DNA of 48,064 nucleotides from CAZWHE01 sp964633825 (GCA_964633825.1 CAZWHE010000012.1:1-48064); one strand, 5' to 3'. Positions 1 through 8,938 are shown, counted from the first letter of the stretch. Notes: generated by a model from the sequence alone, not told the origin. Translations and numbers: made by a program.

Positions 1-210
1 GCCTACCTGCGCCATCTCTTCAACACGCACGAAATGCTCGGACCCGTTCTGGCCACGATCCACAACCTGCGGTACTTCCAGGCTCTCATGGAAAAAACAA
101 GGTCGGCAATCAGGGAGGGACGATTCGAAGCGCTCCGCGGGGAGATCCTGGAGCTTTACGCGGACACGGGCGGGAACGATACGGGGAACATTCCCGAGAA
201 CACGTCATAA
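1..210 (+). CDS. tgt: Queuine/7-deazaguanine tRNA-guanine transglycosylase, C-terminal end
   Basis: This is the last 69 codons of a gene that begins before the window. The translation contains YLRHLFNTHEMLG followed by TIHNLRYFQALM, the signature of the C-terminal zinc-binding region of bacterial Tgt (the family His and following helix). Tgt exchanges guanine-34 for preQ1 in the anticodon of Tyr, His, Asn and Asp tRNAs in the cytoplasm. The zinc cysteines would lie upstream and are not visible. The stop TAA (208-210) overlaps by six bases the end of the convergent SH3-domain gene, so no terminator fits between them. The tail after the family core is short and acidic, as in other Tgt proteins. 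Confidence 0.88.
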   Translation, partial: AYLRHLFNTHEMLGPVLATIHNLRYFQALMEKTRSAIREGRFEALRGEILELYADTGGNDTGNIPENTS

Positions 211-1395
211 CAGGATCTCGACTTTCTCGACATTGATCCTGGGAAGCTCGCCTGGAAGGATCCTGCCCGTGTATCCCCTGACGGCGATTCTCTTTCCGTG
301 GAAATCTCCGATGACGTACCGGCCGTCGGGACAGGAAACGAAATAGAGAGGCTCGTCGAATGTTTTGCCTCCCCGCAGAAGAATCTTGGAACCCGATGCG
401 TCGACCCTCCCGCAGACAGTGATTCGCCGTCCCGGCGGAAGCACGGCGCCGGGTTTTGCCGCTTTTTTCTCTTTTGCGCCGGCTTTTTCGGTTTCCATAT
501 CCTTCAGCTCGCGGCGCCACTCCTCTTCACGCAGCCTCATACGCTTTTCTCTTTCGCGCATGAGCTGTTTCATCTCATTCTTGTCCTCAAGATCGTCGAT
601 CTGTTTGATGCGCGCTTGGGCGACTTTCTTGATCATTTCGTCGGACGACTCGTCCCTGATGGTTCCCCATGCCTTCCTGGCTTCCTTGTGGGACATCCCG
701 GGATAACCCTTATCCGACTGGGCCTCGAGCTCACGAAAGCGGACACGGAGCGCTTGGCTCTTCTCCAATTTTTCCCGGCGAAGGTGAATCGACGCAACGT
801 AGGCTTCCCACTCTTGCCGGGCTTCGCGCCGCGCCCGATCAATGCGTTCGAGGTTTTCCGGCGTGCTTCGGGCGGGCACGACAGCGGATTTCAGGATGTA
901 GAGATAGGCCTCGGGCGGCGCCTTCACCCTGACCCAATTTCCTTTTTTTTCCCAGACAAGCAGCTTGTCGCCCCGGTTCACCTGGAAAAGGGGATAGTCC
1001 CCCTCGATCGAAGGGATCGATCGGAGATTCACGCGATTGCCGGACACCCGTCCCACGAGATCGTCGTCGATCACGATGTAGTCGGAATGAATGTAACAGG
1101 GAAAACCGGCCGGGACCTTCACCCTGAAGTAACTGCCTTTCTGTCCGATGATCTCCAGATACGAGCCGGCCGGAACAGTGCGGACGATCCGGAAGTTGCT
1201 TCCCGGGCCGCTGAGAAGATCCTGATCCGAGAGACAGCGGCAGAGACCGCCTGCCTCGGAATTCGGGCCCTTTGTTTCCAAGCCGGCCGCCGCCGACGAA
1301 AAAAACGACGCAAGGACAACAAGAACCGCCGCCTGAACTGAAAACGCTTGCGCCGCCATCGCTTTCCCCCACTCTTTTGAAATCCGTTCACTCAT
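205..1395 (-). CDS. Exported protein with two bacterial SH3-like domains and a coiled-coil tail
   Basis: The 396-residue product has a hydrophobic leader ending near SSAAAG, typical of Sec export. Two SH3b-like units of about 60 residues follow (roughly residues 50-110 and 115-172), each with the family pattern of a GSNFRIV or NRVNLRS strand and a later GSYFRVKV or GNWVRVKA strand. From about residue 180 to 320 the protein is highly charged (Arg/Lys/Glu), probably helical or coiled coil. The C-terminal 70 residues look like a small beta domain. SH3b domains often bind cell-wall peptides or proteins, but no enzyme domain is visible. The start at 1395 overlaps the end of larC by eight bases; an in-frame ATG at 1359 with a purine-rich GGGGGAAAGCG upstream is an alternative that gives a cleaner signal peptide. 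Confidence 0.7.
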   Translation of the reverse strand: MSERISKEWGKAMAAQAFSVQAAVLVVLASFFSSAAAGLETKGPNSEAGGLCRCLSDQDLLSGPGSNFRIVRTVPAGSYLEIIGQKGSYFRVKVPAGFPCYIHSDYIVIDDDLVGRVSGNRVNLRSIPSIEGDYPLFQVNRGDKLLVWEKKGNWVRVKAPPEAYLYILKSAVVPARSTPENLERIDRARREARQEWEAYVASIHLRREKLEKSQALRVRFRELEAQSDKGYPGMSHKEARKAWGTIRDESSDEMIKKVAQARIKQIDDLEDKNEMKQLMREREKRMRLREEEWRRELKDMETEKAGAKEKKAAKPGAVLPPGRRITVCGRVDASGSKILLRGGKTFDEPLYFVSCPDGRYVIGDFHGKRIAVRGYTGRILPGELPRINVEKVEILL

Positions 1396-2614
1396 TGTTC
1401 TTCAGTCTATCGTTTTGGGACGTATCGTGCATCGATGCGATTTCATTCTGAACCTTTTCCGCGACCATCCTCAGGGGAAGACCGCGCTCCCGTGCGATCC
1501 GCGCCAGGTCCTCGTACTCGGCGGACACCCTCTTTGTTCCCCCCGGTAAAGACGACGACTTGACCCTCACCTCGCCATAGGACGTTGAGACGGTTTCGAA
1601 GCTTCTTGCCGCGACGAACCGGGACACCCTCGAGATCCGAACCCCGAGGCTTCCGCTCTCTTCGACGAGCAGGCCGCGAAGCCTGTCCAGGTCGGCGCGA
1701 TCGGCGAGGAGAGTCAGTTGAAATCCGGGACGCGATTTTTTCATCTGAACGGATGTGCAGAAAACATCGAGCGCGCCGGAATCGAGACATCTCTCCATCA
1801 GGTGGCCGACGAACTGGCCCGGTATGTCGTCCACATTCGTTTCGAGCACAAAGACCTCTTCCATTCCGTCCGAAGCGGTCGAAGATCCCACAACAACGCG
1901 GAGGGCGTTGGGCGGCCCTTCCCCTTCTCTTCGCCCGAACCCGTAGCCCGTTTCATGGGGAACAAACGAGATCTCGTGCCCCATGGCGTGGGACAGTGTC
2001 GTCAGAACGGCGGCCCCCGTCGGCGTGGTGAGCTCTCCTTCCAGGCCGGTATAGCGCACGGGACAGCCTTCGGCCAACCGAACAACGGCGGGAACGGGAA
2101 CCGGTAAAACACCGTGCCGGCACTCGACGAATCCCGTTCCGAAAGCGAGCGGAGAAGAATAAACCCTGTCGATCCCGAGAAGGCTCAGGCCGCAGACCGC
2201 GCCGACAACGTCGATAATCGCGTCGAGAGCTCCCACTTCATGAAAGTGGATCTTGTCGATTCCGGTTCCGTGAACGGCCGCCTCGGCATGGGCCAGGCGC
2301 CGAAAGACCAGACACGCTTTCTCCCGGATCTTTTCTTCCAGGGTCGAGCCTTTGATCAGTTTCTCGATTGCGGCGAGATTTCTTTCTTCGCCGCCGTCGG
2401 CGGCCTCGGGGGCTCTCCCGCCGACGGTCACTTCAGCGCGCGTCCCGCTCAACCCCCGGCGGACGACTTTCTCGAAGGCGACGCGCACCCCGGAAATGCC
2501 GAGCTTGGCGAGCTCACGGTTCAATGCATCCGCCGGAAGCCCGGCATCGCCGAGGGCGCCGAGGATCATGTCGCCCGACACACCTGAAAAACAATCAAAG
2601 TAGGCAATTTTCAT
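1388..2614 (-). CDS. larC: LarC-type nickel insertion protein (DUF111 family)
   Basis: This 408-residue protein begins MKIAYFDCFSGVSGDMILGA, the family N-terminus, and continues with the conserved FHEVGALDAIIDVVG and ETNVDDIPGQ segments. LarC inserts nickel into the pincer cofactor of lactate racemase and related racemases/epimerases, in a CTP-dependent step known from Lactobacillus LarC. Here it is a single uninterrupted frame, not the split LarC1/LarC2 of L. plantarum. AAAGGAT about ten bases before the ATG serves as ribosome binding site. The larB and larE partners, which make the cofactor itself, are not in the window, and neither is a LarA-like enzyme, so the target is unknown. It is probably cotranscribed with the downstream SH3-domain gene, which overlaps its end. 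Confidence 0.85.
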   Translation of the reverse strand: MKIAYFDCFSGVSGDMILGALGDAGLPADALNRELAKLGISGVRVAFEKVVRRGLSGTRAEVTVGGRAPEAADGGEERNLAAIEKLIKGSTLEEKIREKACLVFRRLAHAEAAVHGTGIDKIHFHEVGALDAIIDVVGAVCGLSLLGIDRVYSSPLAFGTGFVECRHGVLPVPVPAVVRLAEGCPVRYTGLEGELTTPTGAAVLTTLSHAMGHEISFVPHETGYGFGRREGEGPPNALRVVVGSSTASDGMEEVFVLETNVDDIPGQFVGHLMERCLDSGALDVFCTSVQMKKSRPGFQLTLLADRADLDRLRGLLVEESGSLGVRISRVSRFVAARSFETVSTSYGEVRVKSSSLPGGTKRVSAEYEDLARIARERGLPLRMVAEKVQNEIASMHDTSQNDRLKNNE

Positions 2615-2680
2615 AAAGCCATATCCTTTACAGCCCGTTTCGAATATGGTGACGTTTGAGTCAACTTTCGCTACAGAGTT

Positions 2681-2709
2681 TTCACGTCGTCTTTACAATA
2701 GTATATTAT
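2681..2709 (+). promoter_or_regulatory. Candidate sigma-70 promoter for the HEAT-repeat gene
   Basis: TTCACG (2681-2686) and TATTAT (2704-2709) are separated by exactly 17 bases inside an AT-rich part of the 224-base gap between the divergent larC and HEAT-repeat genes. The -10 matches five of six consensus bases and the -35 four of six. A start near 2716 would leave a leader of about 120 bases before the ATG at 2839. This is a consensus match only. Confidence 0.35.
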
Positions 2710-2838
2710 TATGAAAACAAAGATGCATTTTCTGAACCGAAAAGGACGATACAATAGCCTCAAAGAGAGATATCAACAAAAGAGCTCATTAAAAGACATT
2801 ATTCGCGGACGGTCCCGCGCGACAACGGAGGGGATTTC

Positions 2839-4536
2839 ATGAAATTCCGGGTTGGCCTTTTGCTTCCGGCGCTCGTCCTTCTTTTTTCCTTCCAGAACGA
2901 CCTCATGGCCCACGGCGGGCAATTCAAGCCGCCCTCTGTGGGAACAGCTTCGGGAACACCGGGGGGGTCGGGCACTTCGGGCACCGTGGAAAAAGGCGTG
3001 TCCTTTCCCGGTGGAGGCCCCCAGATCCCCTTCCGTGAAAGCCGGTGGGAGTTCTGGTGGGATTTCCATCATGAACCCCTTATGGGCTTGAGAAAAGCCC
3101 TCCACTCGAGAACCCCTTCAGCGGGCGTCATCGACTTTCCCTTCGAACAGATCACAGTGGACGAGAAAAGGGTCAAGATCGTCCGTCAGCTCGTCACAAT
3201 GCTCAAAAGCAAGGAACAGGCGATCAGAACAGCGGCCGTGATCTCCCTGGCCCGGACGCGGGACGAGAACATCATCCCCTATCTCGAAATGACCTACACG
3301 GACGACATGAGCCTCAACGTGAGGACCATGGCGGTCCTGGCCATGGGAATCACGCGGAATCCGAGGGCGATCGGCACTCTCTATTCGATCATGAACGACG
3401 AGAGCGAATCGAGCGAGATTCGTTTCTTCGCTTCGGTTTCGCTCGGCATGATCGGCGGAGAGAAGGTGGCGACCCTTTTCGGAAAGCGTCTCGGTCAAAC
3501 GGCCTTCAGGCGTCTGGACAAGGATCTCCGGCGCGGGCTCGCCTTTGCCTCCGGCCTTTCCGGCGACCCAACCCTGGCCCCCATGGTGCGCTCTCTGCTG
3601 ATCAACCAAGCGACCGATGACGATGTGACGAGGTCCTTTCTGGTTCTCAGCCTGGGGCGGCTGGGAGACAGGGCGGCCAATCCGATTCTGATCCAGTGCC
3701 TCGAAAAAGCACACGTCCAGATCCGGCGCTCCGCCGCCATCGCTCTCGGCGCGGTCGCTTCACCTTCCGACAAGGACGTGATCAAGGCCCTTGGAAAAGC
3801 GGCGGACACGGACGCCGACCTGATGGTCAAGAATTTCAGCTTAATCGCTCTCGGCAGGATCGGGGGGAAAGACGCGGAAAAGGTCCTTATCAAGCTGTTC
3901 AACGAAGTCGCCCAATCGAAGCTTCCCTTTGCCGCCATCGGTCTGGGACTCCTCGGAAACGCCGACAACGGCGCGCTCATTCTGCACCGCTTCAAGACCC
4001 TCAAGAGCAACAGCGGCCGGGCCGCCATGGCGATCTCGCTGGGGCTCCTCAAATACACGCCCGCCCTGGGCGAGCTGAGAAAGGCCATGGACAAAGAGCG
4101 CGACCCCTCTTTCCTCAGCTACTGCGCCCAGGCCCTGGGGATGATGCGGGACGTGGAATCGATCGAAAGGCTCAGAAAAGCCTGTTCCAAAGCCAACGAC
4201 GTGGAACTGATCCGCTCCACGGCGATCGCACTCGGTTTAATCGGCGACAACCTCGCCGCCAAGGTGCTGACCGATATGATGGATCCAAAAAACTCAGGCG
4301 TCATTCGCTCGACGGCCGCTTACTCCCTCGGATTGATCGGGGACAGAAAAGCGATCGAACACCTCTTCGAGCTGGCAACGGACAAGCAGATACCCTCCCT
4401 GGTCCGCTCTTATGCCGTCACGGGGCTGGGTCTGTTGAGCGATGACCAGCCCGTTCCCGTCATATCGCGTATTACGAGGAACAACAACTACACCATCATG
4501 GAGGGTTATCTCTACGAGCTCTTCAACATCAATTGA
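2839..4536 (+). CDS. Exported HEAT-repeat solenoid protein
   Basis: The 565-residue product has a signal peptide (a hydrophobic stretch ending near DLMAHG), then a Gly/Ser/Pro-rich linker (residues 25-65), then about twelve to thirteen HEAT-like helical repeats of 30-38 residues that fill the rest. Repeats are visible as recurring SLGMIG, SLGRLG, ALGRIGG, GLGLLGN and ALGLIGD followed by a helix. Such solenoids are protein-interaction scaffolds; no catalytic motif is present. GGAGGGG lies six bases before the ATG. It has no clear partner: the neighbour upstream is divergent and the next gene converges, with stop codons only two bases apart. A periplasmic or surface scaffold role is inference. 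Confidence 0.75.
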   Translation: MKFRVGLLLPALVLLFSFQNDLMAHGGQFKPPSVGTASGTPGGSGTSGTVEKGVSFPGGGPQIPFRESRWEFWWDFHHEPLMGLRKALHSRTPSAGVIDFPFEQITVDEKRVKIVRQLVTMLKSKEQAIRTAAVISLARTRDENIIPYLEMTYTDDMSLNVRTMAVLAMGITRNPRAIGTLYSIMNDESESSEIRFFASVSLGMIGGEKVATLFGKRLGQTAFRRLDKDLRRGLAFASGLSGDPTLAPMVRSLLINQATDDDVTRSFLVLSLGRLGDRAANPILIQCLEKAHVQIRRSAAIALGAVASPSDKDVIKALGKAADTDADLMVKNFSLIALGRIGGKDAEKVLIKLFNEVAQSKLPFAAIGLGLLGNADNGALILHRFKTLKSNSGRAAMAISLGLLKYTPALGELRKAMDKERDPSFLSYCAQALGMMRDVESIERLRKACSKANDVELIRSTAIALGLIGDNLAAKVLTDMMDPKNSGVIRSTAAYSLGLIGDRKAIEHLFELATDKQIPSLVRSYAVTGLGLLSDDQPVPVISRITRNNNYTIMEGYLYELFNIN

Positions 4537-4538
4537 AG

Positions 4539-5315
4539 TTACAACGCCGTGAGTGTCACCTCGTCCCCTGTTCCCACACCGAACTTCCGCGCCGCATTCC
4601 CCTCGCGGACAGCGATTTCCAGGAGACCGTACGAGTTGATGAGAGCCAGCTTTTCGCCCTTCTCCACATCGACATAGGAATTCCGCGTCACCCCGATCTC
4701 GTTCCCTTTCAGGAAAACCCTGCAGGAAGGCTTCATCGACACAACGTGGGACTCGTCGAAGTTCGTCACGATATTGCCGTACACATCGATATAGAGAACG
4801 CACCCTTCGAGCCTCCCCTCGTCTCCGGCCGGTTCGGGCCACTCCAGGGTGACGGGATCGTGCGCCTCCGGCCCCAGCTCGGCAGGATCGAGCCCCGAAA
4901 TGAGCCGGGCCGCGACGGGGGCGAATATATCCCTTCCGTGAAAAGTGGAGGAGATGTTGCTGAGAAAGAGAGACTCGTCTTCCACGCTGAGAAGCCTGTC
5001 GGGAGAATCGAGGAGCCCGGAAAGCACGCCGTTGTCGGGCGCCAGGAATCGATGCCCCTTGTTTTCGAGATAGAGGACCCGCCTCGTCCCGCCGACCCCG
5101 GGATCAACCACAACGACATGGAGGGTGCCGCTCGGAAAGAACGTATACGATCCCCGGAGAACGAAGCCGGCTTCGAGAACGGAGTGCGGTGTGATTCCGT
5201 GAGTGAGATCGACGAGGACGGCATGGGTGACCATGCCCAGAATCACGCCTTTCATCGTCCCCACGTAAGAATCCCTGTATCCGAAATCCGTGGTGAGAGT
5301 GATGATATCCGTCAT
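4539..5315 (-). CDS. S-adenosyl-L-methionine hydrolase (DUF62, SAM hydroxide adenosyltransferase)
   Basis: The 258-residue protein opens with ITLTTDFGYRDSYVGTMKG and carries VVDPGVGGTRR, FLAPDNGVLSG and FHGRDIFAPVAA, the hallmarks of the DUF62 family related to fluorinase and chlorinase. In characterised prokaryotic members an Asp-Arg-His set (here the Asp and Arg of DPGVGGTRR and the His of FHGRD) activates water to split SAM into adenosine and methionine. I see no long halogenase-type insertion, so hydrolysis is the likelier reaction. The start at 5315 overlaps the lipA stop as ATGA, so it is translationally coupled to lipA. That pairing is suggestive because LipA, a radical-SAM enzyme, also consumes SAM. 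Confidence 0.82.
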   Translation of the reverse strand: MTDIITLTTDFGYRDSYVGTMKGVILGMVTHAVLVDLTHGITPHSVLEAGFVLRGSYTFFPSGTLHVVVVDPGVGGTRRVLYLENKGHRFLAPDNGVLSGLLDSPDRLLSVEDESLFLSNISSTFHGRDIFAPVAARLISGLDPAELGPEAHDPVTLEWPEPAGDEGRLEGCVLYIDVYGNIVTNFDESHVVSMKPSCRVFLKGNEIGVTRNSYVDVEKGEKLALINSYGLLEIAVREGNAARKFGVGTGDEVTLTAL

Positions 5316-6205
5316 GATACACCCTCCAAATCGGCCTCCCACATCAGCTCGGCCGCACGGTAGGAAGACCTGACAAAGGGACCTGACGCCACGCCGCGGA
5401 AACCCATTGAGCGGGCCGCCGCGGCGAGCTCCTCGAACAGATCAGGCTTCACATATTCCACAACGTTCAAACAATCGTCGGACGGTTTCAGATACTGGCC
5501 GATCGTCAAAAGATCAACGCCGGCACGGCGAAGATCGCCCATCATGGCGATGACCTCGTCCCGGCCCTCGCCGAGGCCGAGCATGAACCCCGACTTGACC
5601 GGAATCCCCTTCCGGGCCGACGCTCGGGACAGAAGCTCGAGCGATCGCGAATAATCAGCCTCCGGTCTCACACCCGGATAGAGAGCCGGGACTGTTTCCA
5701 CGTTGTGGTTCAGCACTGTGGGACCGGAATCCAGGACCAGGGAAAGCGCATCCCTGCTGCCGTTGAAATCGGGAACGAGAAGCTCCACTCCGATTCGGGG
5801 AATTTCTTTTTTCAGCGTCCCCACAACGACGGCAAAATGTGAGGCGCCTCCATCAGCAAGGTCGTCCCGCGTCACCGAGGTGACGACCGCATAGCGCAGT
5901 CCCATCTCGCGCGCCGCCGCGGCGATGCGCTCCGGTTCGGTGGGATCAACGGGAAGGGGAGCTCGTCCCGGAATAGAGCAAAAAGAACATCCCCTGGAGC
6001 AAACATCGCCCAAGATCAGGAAAGTGGCCGTGCCGCCTTGGTAGCAATCGTTCTTGTTCGGACATTTCGCACCCTGGCAGACAGTGTTCAGTCTCTTTCG
6101 CCTCAGGAGCTTTTCCGTCCGGCTCACTCCGCCCCCAAGGGGGAGGCGTTTTTTGAGCCATGCGGGCTTTCTGCCCGGATCGGGAATGTCTTTGTTTTTA
6201 TTCAT
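5312..6205 (-). CDS. lipA: Lipoyl synthase (radical SAM)
   Basis: The 297-residue protein carries both clusters of LipA: the auxiliary-cluster cysteines in CQGAKCPNKNDC and the radical-SAM triad in CSRGCSFC. Other family segments are VVTSVTRDDLADGGASHFA, FNHNVETV-type VLNHNVETVPALYP, KSGFMLGLGE and the C-terminal SGPFVRSSY, whose Ser is a ligand of the auxiliary cluster. LipA inserts two sulfurs into octanoyl-lipoyl domains of 2-oxoacid dehydrogenases or GcvH. No lipB or lplA is nearby, so the octanoyl source lies elsewhere. Length and motifs are normal for the family. Confidence 0.95.
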   Translation of the reverse strand: MNKNKDIPDPGRKPAWLKKRLPLGGGVSRTEKLLRRKRLNTVCQGAKCPNKNDCYQGGTATFLILGDVCSRGCSFCSIPGRAPLPVDPTEPERIAAAAREMGLRYAVVTSVTRDDLADGGASHFAVVVGTLKKEIPRIGVELLVPDFNGSRDALSLVLDSGPTVLNHNVETVPALYPGVRPEADYSRSLELLSRASARKGIPVKSGFMLGLGEGRDEVIAMMGDLRRAGVDLLTIGQYLKPSDDCLNVVEYVKPDLFEELAAAARSMGFRGVASGPFVRSSYRAAELMWEADLEGVS

Positions 6206-6264
6206 GAAAGAAACGGCCGCTCGAACAACAACAGGCTTATTCTAAAGATTGGGCTCGATCAAAG

Positions 6265-6909
6265 CTAGCTGTTCTTGAATCGGGAGTTGCCGTTATATGC
6301 CAGATACCCGTTGGCGGTCAGATATTCGATGATCTGCTCGGCGCCCTTTTCGGGCGTCGTGTTCTCCGTCTTGATCGTGATTTCCGCTTTTTCAGGAGAT
6401 TCATAGGGATCGTCGATCCCGGTGAACCCTTTGATTTCCCCGCGCCGCGCTTTTTCGTAAAGCCCTTTGGGATCCCTTTCCTCGCAGACCGTGACGGGGG
6501 CATCGACATAAACCTCTATAAAATGGAGCCCCATCTCCTCGTGTATCGTCCTGGCCAGCCGGCGATCCTTGCGATAGGGAGAAATAAAGCTCGTCATCGT
6601 AATGATCCCGGCGTCGGCAAAGAGCTTGGCCACCTCTCCAATACGCCTGATGTTCTCTTCCCTGTCATCGGCGCTGAAACCGAGGTTCTTGTTCAACCCG
6701 TACCGGACGTTGTCGCCGTCGAGAACGTAGTCGATCCGCCCGGTTTCCACCAGCGCGTGCTCGAGAGTGAAAGCCAGCGTGCTCTTGCCCGAAGCGCTCA
6801 ATCCCGTAAACCAGATCGTACAACCTCTCTGAAGAAGGAGCTCTTCCCGCTTCTTTCGGTCAACGTGGCCCTGGTGCCACGTGATGTTGGTCGCTTTCAT
6901 CTTTCCCAT
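6265..6909 (-). CDS. cysC: Adenylyl-sulfate kinase
   Basis: The protein (about 214 residues) has the P-loop GLSASGKSTLAF, the DGDNVRYGLNKNLGFSADD segment that binds APS, and FISPYRKDRR and IEVYVDAPVTVCEERDPKGLY, all typical of APS kinase. It makes PAPS from APS and ATP. I chose the ATG at 6909 because GGAGCAAGGCGG precedes it; the ATG at 6900 is nine bases further in and nearly equal. No ATP sulfurylase (CysDN or Sat) lies in the window, so CysC may serve sulfation rather than assimilation; the sulfatase-like gene at 33121 is too far and too diverged to argue this. Confidence 0.93.
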   Translation of the reverse strand: MGKMKATNITWHQGHVDRKKREELLLQRGCTIWFTGLSASGKSTLAFTLEHALVETGRIDYVLDGDNVRYGLNKNLGFSADDREENIRRIGEVAKLFADAGIITMTSFISPYRKDRRLARTIHEEMGLHFIEVYVDAPVTVCEERDPKGLYEKARRGEIKGFTGIDDPYESPEKAEITIKTENTTPEKGAEQIIEYLTANGYLAYNGNSRFKNS

Positions 6910-7520
6910 CCGCCTTGCTCCACATTGTGAATCAAGAGTCCGATTGTTCTTTTCCCCCCGGAGTATATCGGAATTTTCGTCCTTAGGCTTGGGGGCCAAA
7001 CCGACAAATACCGTTTACAGTACAAAACACAGAATGTTAGGCCCGGACATTCGATTGGAGTCAAAACGAAATGCTGAGGATCGATTACCGGCACCACGCC
7101 GGGATAGCTCACCAATCAATATGAATAGTATGCAGTTTCTCAGACTCAGACCGGAACCGGCTCAACAGCCCCCGGTCTTTTAACTGTCAGGGAGAAATAG
7201 CACGAGATTCAACCTTTCCATTCCGGAGAGGTCCCTATACAAGATCGCGCGGGAAATACAACATATTTTGATAATCTTCGTTGAAATTTCTTGATTTTTT
7301 TTATCGATCAACAGAACATACAGGACTTTGACACTTTCTCCTTTCTCAATGGAAAGAGAAAAGCTGTCTCACCGTTCTTTGCAATGCTAAACACCATCGA
7401 TTCAAGATGTTACAAAAATCCAGAAAGATCGGCATAGAGCCCGTTCGAAACAAGAATTCTGTCCCAGGGCCGGGACCTTTTGAGAATCATTGAACGTTAT
7501 TTTGGACAAGGAGCAAATCA
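6910..7520. other. Gene-free region between cysC and gdhA
   Basis: This 611-base stretch, more AT-rich than its surroundings, contains no ORF with coding character on either strand. It should hold the divergent promoters of cysC and gdhA. The visible structure is a hairpin with a T-run at 7148-7181 (listed separately). A TTGACA occurs at 7328 but without a convincing -10 at 16-18 bases. I recognise no known riboswitch motif. Confidence 0.5.
7148..7181 (+). terminator. Terminator-like hairpin upstream of gdhA
   Basis: AGACCGG (7148-7154) pairs perfectly with CCGGTCT (7172-7178), and the inner GGCT/AGCC can pair with a CAAC loop. The stem runs into TTTT at 7178-7181. No annotated plus-strand gene lies upstream of it within the gap, so it would end a small RNA or act as an attenuator in a long gdhA leader. 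Confidence 0.4.
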
Positions 7521-8879
7521 ATGGCGTTTTCAGTTGACCAATTCATGAATCAGGTGATCGCCAAGAACCCGGAACAGAATGAGTTCCACCAGGCGGTCCA
7601 GGAAGTGATCGAGTCTCTCGCTCTCGTTCTCGAAAAACACCCCGTTTATCTCGAAGCGAGCATTCCCGAGAGGATTGTGGAGCCGGAGCGCGTCATCATG
7701 TTCCGTGTGCCCTGGCTCGACGACAACGGCAAGGTCCAGGTCAACAGGGGATACCGGATCGAGATGAACAGCTCGATCGGCCCTTACAAGGGCGGGCTGC
7801 GCTTCCACCCGAGCGTGACCCTCGGTATTCTGAAGTTCCTGGCCTTCGAACAGGTCTTCAAGAACGCCCTCACCACCCTCCCCATGGGCGGCGGCAAGGG
7901 CGGATCGGACTTCGATCCCAAGGGCAAATCGGATAACGAGGTGATGCGTTTCTGCCAGAGCTTCATGACCGAGCTCAGCCGCCACATCGGTCCCGATACG
8001 GATGTCCCTGCCGGCGACATCGGCGTAGGCGGCCGCGAGATCGGCTTCATGTTCGGCCAGTACAAGAGGATCCGGAACGAATTCACCGGCACCCTGACCG
8101 GCAAGGGCCTCAACTGGGGCGGCAGCCTGATTCGCCCGGAAGCAACGGGCTACGGCCAGGTCTACTTCGCCGACGAAATGCTGAAGGCCGCCGGCAAGAG
8201 CCTCGAAAGCCTGACCTGCCTCGTATCCGGCTCGGGCAACGTGGCCCAGTACTGCACCGAGAAGGTCCTCGATCTCGGCGGCAAGGTTGTCACCCTGTCC
8301 GACTCGTCCGGCTTTGTCTACGACAAGAACGGCATCGATCGTGAAAAGCTCGCCTGGGCCATGGATCTCAAGAACGTGCGCCGCGGCCGCATCAAAGAAT
8401 ATGCCGACAAGTTCGGTGCGGAATACACGCCCGTTGACGCAGGTCTCGATTACAACCCGCTCTGGTCGATCAAGGCCGACGTGGCCCTCCCCGGCGCCAC
8501 CCAGAACGAGATCAACGGCAAGGACGCCAACAACCTTGTCAAGAACGGCGTTTTCTGCGTTTCCGAAGGCGCCAACATGCCGACCACGCCCGAAGGCGTG
8601 AACGTCTTCCTCGAAAACAAGGTGCTTTACGGGCCCGGCAAGGCCGCCAATGCCGGCGGCGTGGCCACCTCGGGCCTCGAGATGTGCCAGAACTCGCAGA
8701 GACTCTCCTGGTCCCGCGAAGAAGTGGACAACAAGCTGCACGACATCATGATCAGCATCCACTCCAACTGCTACAAGACAGCCGAAGAATACGGCACTCC
8801 CGGCAACTACGTGAACGGCGCCAACATCGCCGGTTTCCTCAAGGTCGCCGACGCCATGCTCGATCTCGGTGTCGTATAA
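7521..8879 (+). CDS. gdhA: Glutamate dehydrogenase, hexameric bacterial type
   Basis: The 452-residue protein matches the small-subunit hexameric GDH family in length and motifs: IGPYKGGLRFHPSV, LTTLPMGGGKGGSDFDPKGK with the catalytic lysine, DVPAGDIGVGGREIGFMFG, and the nucleotide-binding loop SGSGNVAQYC. It interconverts glutamate with 2-oxoglutarate plus ammonium; motifs resemble the NADP-linked E. coli enzyme, but cofactor choice is not certain. AAGGAG lies eight bases before the ATG. It is transcribed alone and closed by a strong terminator. In an amino-acid degrading cell it would recycle the 2-oxoglutarate used by aminotransferases such as the one at 13245. Confidence 0.96.
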   Translation: MAFSVDQFMNQVIAKNPEQNEFHQAVQEVIESLALVLEKHPVYLEASIPERIVEPERVIMFRVPWLDDNGKVQVNRGYRIEMNSSIGPYKGGLRFHPSVTLGILKFLAFEQVFKNALTTLPMGGGKGGSDFDPKGKSDNEVMRFCQSFMTELSRHIGPDTDVPAGDIGVGGREIGFMFGQYKRIRNEFTGTLTGKGLNWGGSLIRPEATGYGQVYFADEMLKAAGKSLESLTCLVSGSGNVAQYCTEKVLDLGGKVVTLSDSSGFVYDKNGIDREKLAWAMDLKNVRRGRIKEYADKFGAEYTPVDAGLDYNPLWSIKADVALPGATQNEINGKDANNLVKNGVFCVSEGANMPTTPEGVNVFLENKVLYGPGKAANAGGVATSGLEMCQNSQRLSWSREEVDNKLHDIMISIHSNCYKTAEEYGTPGNYVNGANIAGFLKVADAMLDLGVV

Positions 8880-8901
8880 ATTACGAGGCTATTGAATAAA
8901 G

Positions 8902-8938
8902 CAAGGCGGAGAGGTTGTTCCTCTCCGCCTTGTTTTAT
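8902..8938 (+). terminator. Rho-independent terminator of gdhA
   Basis: A perfect 13-bp stem (8902-8914 with 8920-8932) closes a five-base TTGTT loop and is followed at once by TTTTATC. It begins 23 bases after the gdhA stop codon. Confidence 0.93.

Noticed and set aside
298..1341. Long plus-strand frame of 347 codons opposite the SH3-domain gene
   Set aside because: It is the mirror frame of a well-supported gene in GC-rich DNA. It has no ribosome binding site and no recognisable domain.
7321..7360. TTGACA at 7328 as gdhA promoter
   Set aside because: No acceptable -10 at 16-18 bases.
7430..7455. GTTCGAAAC, reminiscent of a tRNA T-loop
   Set aside because: The bases around it cannot form a T-stem or acceptor stem; no tRNA fold is apparent.
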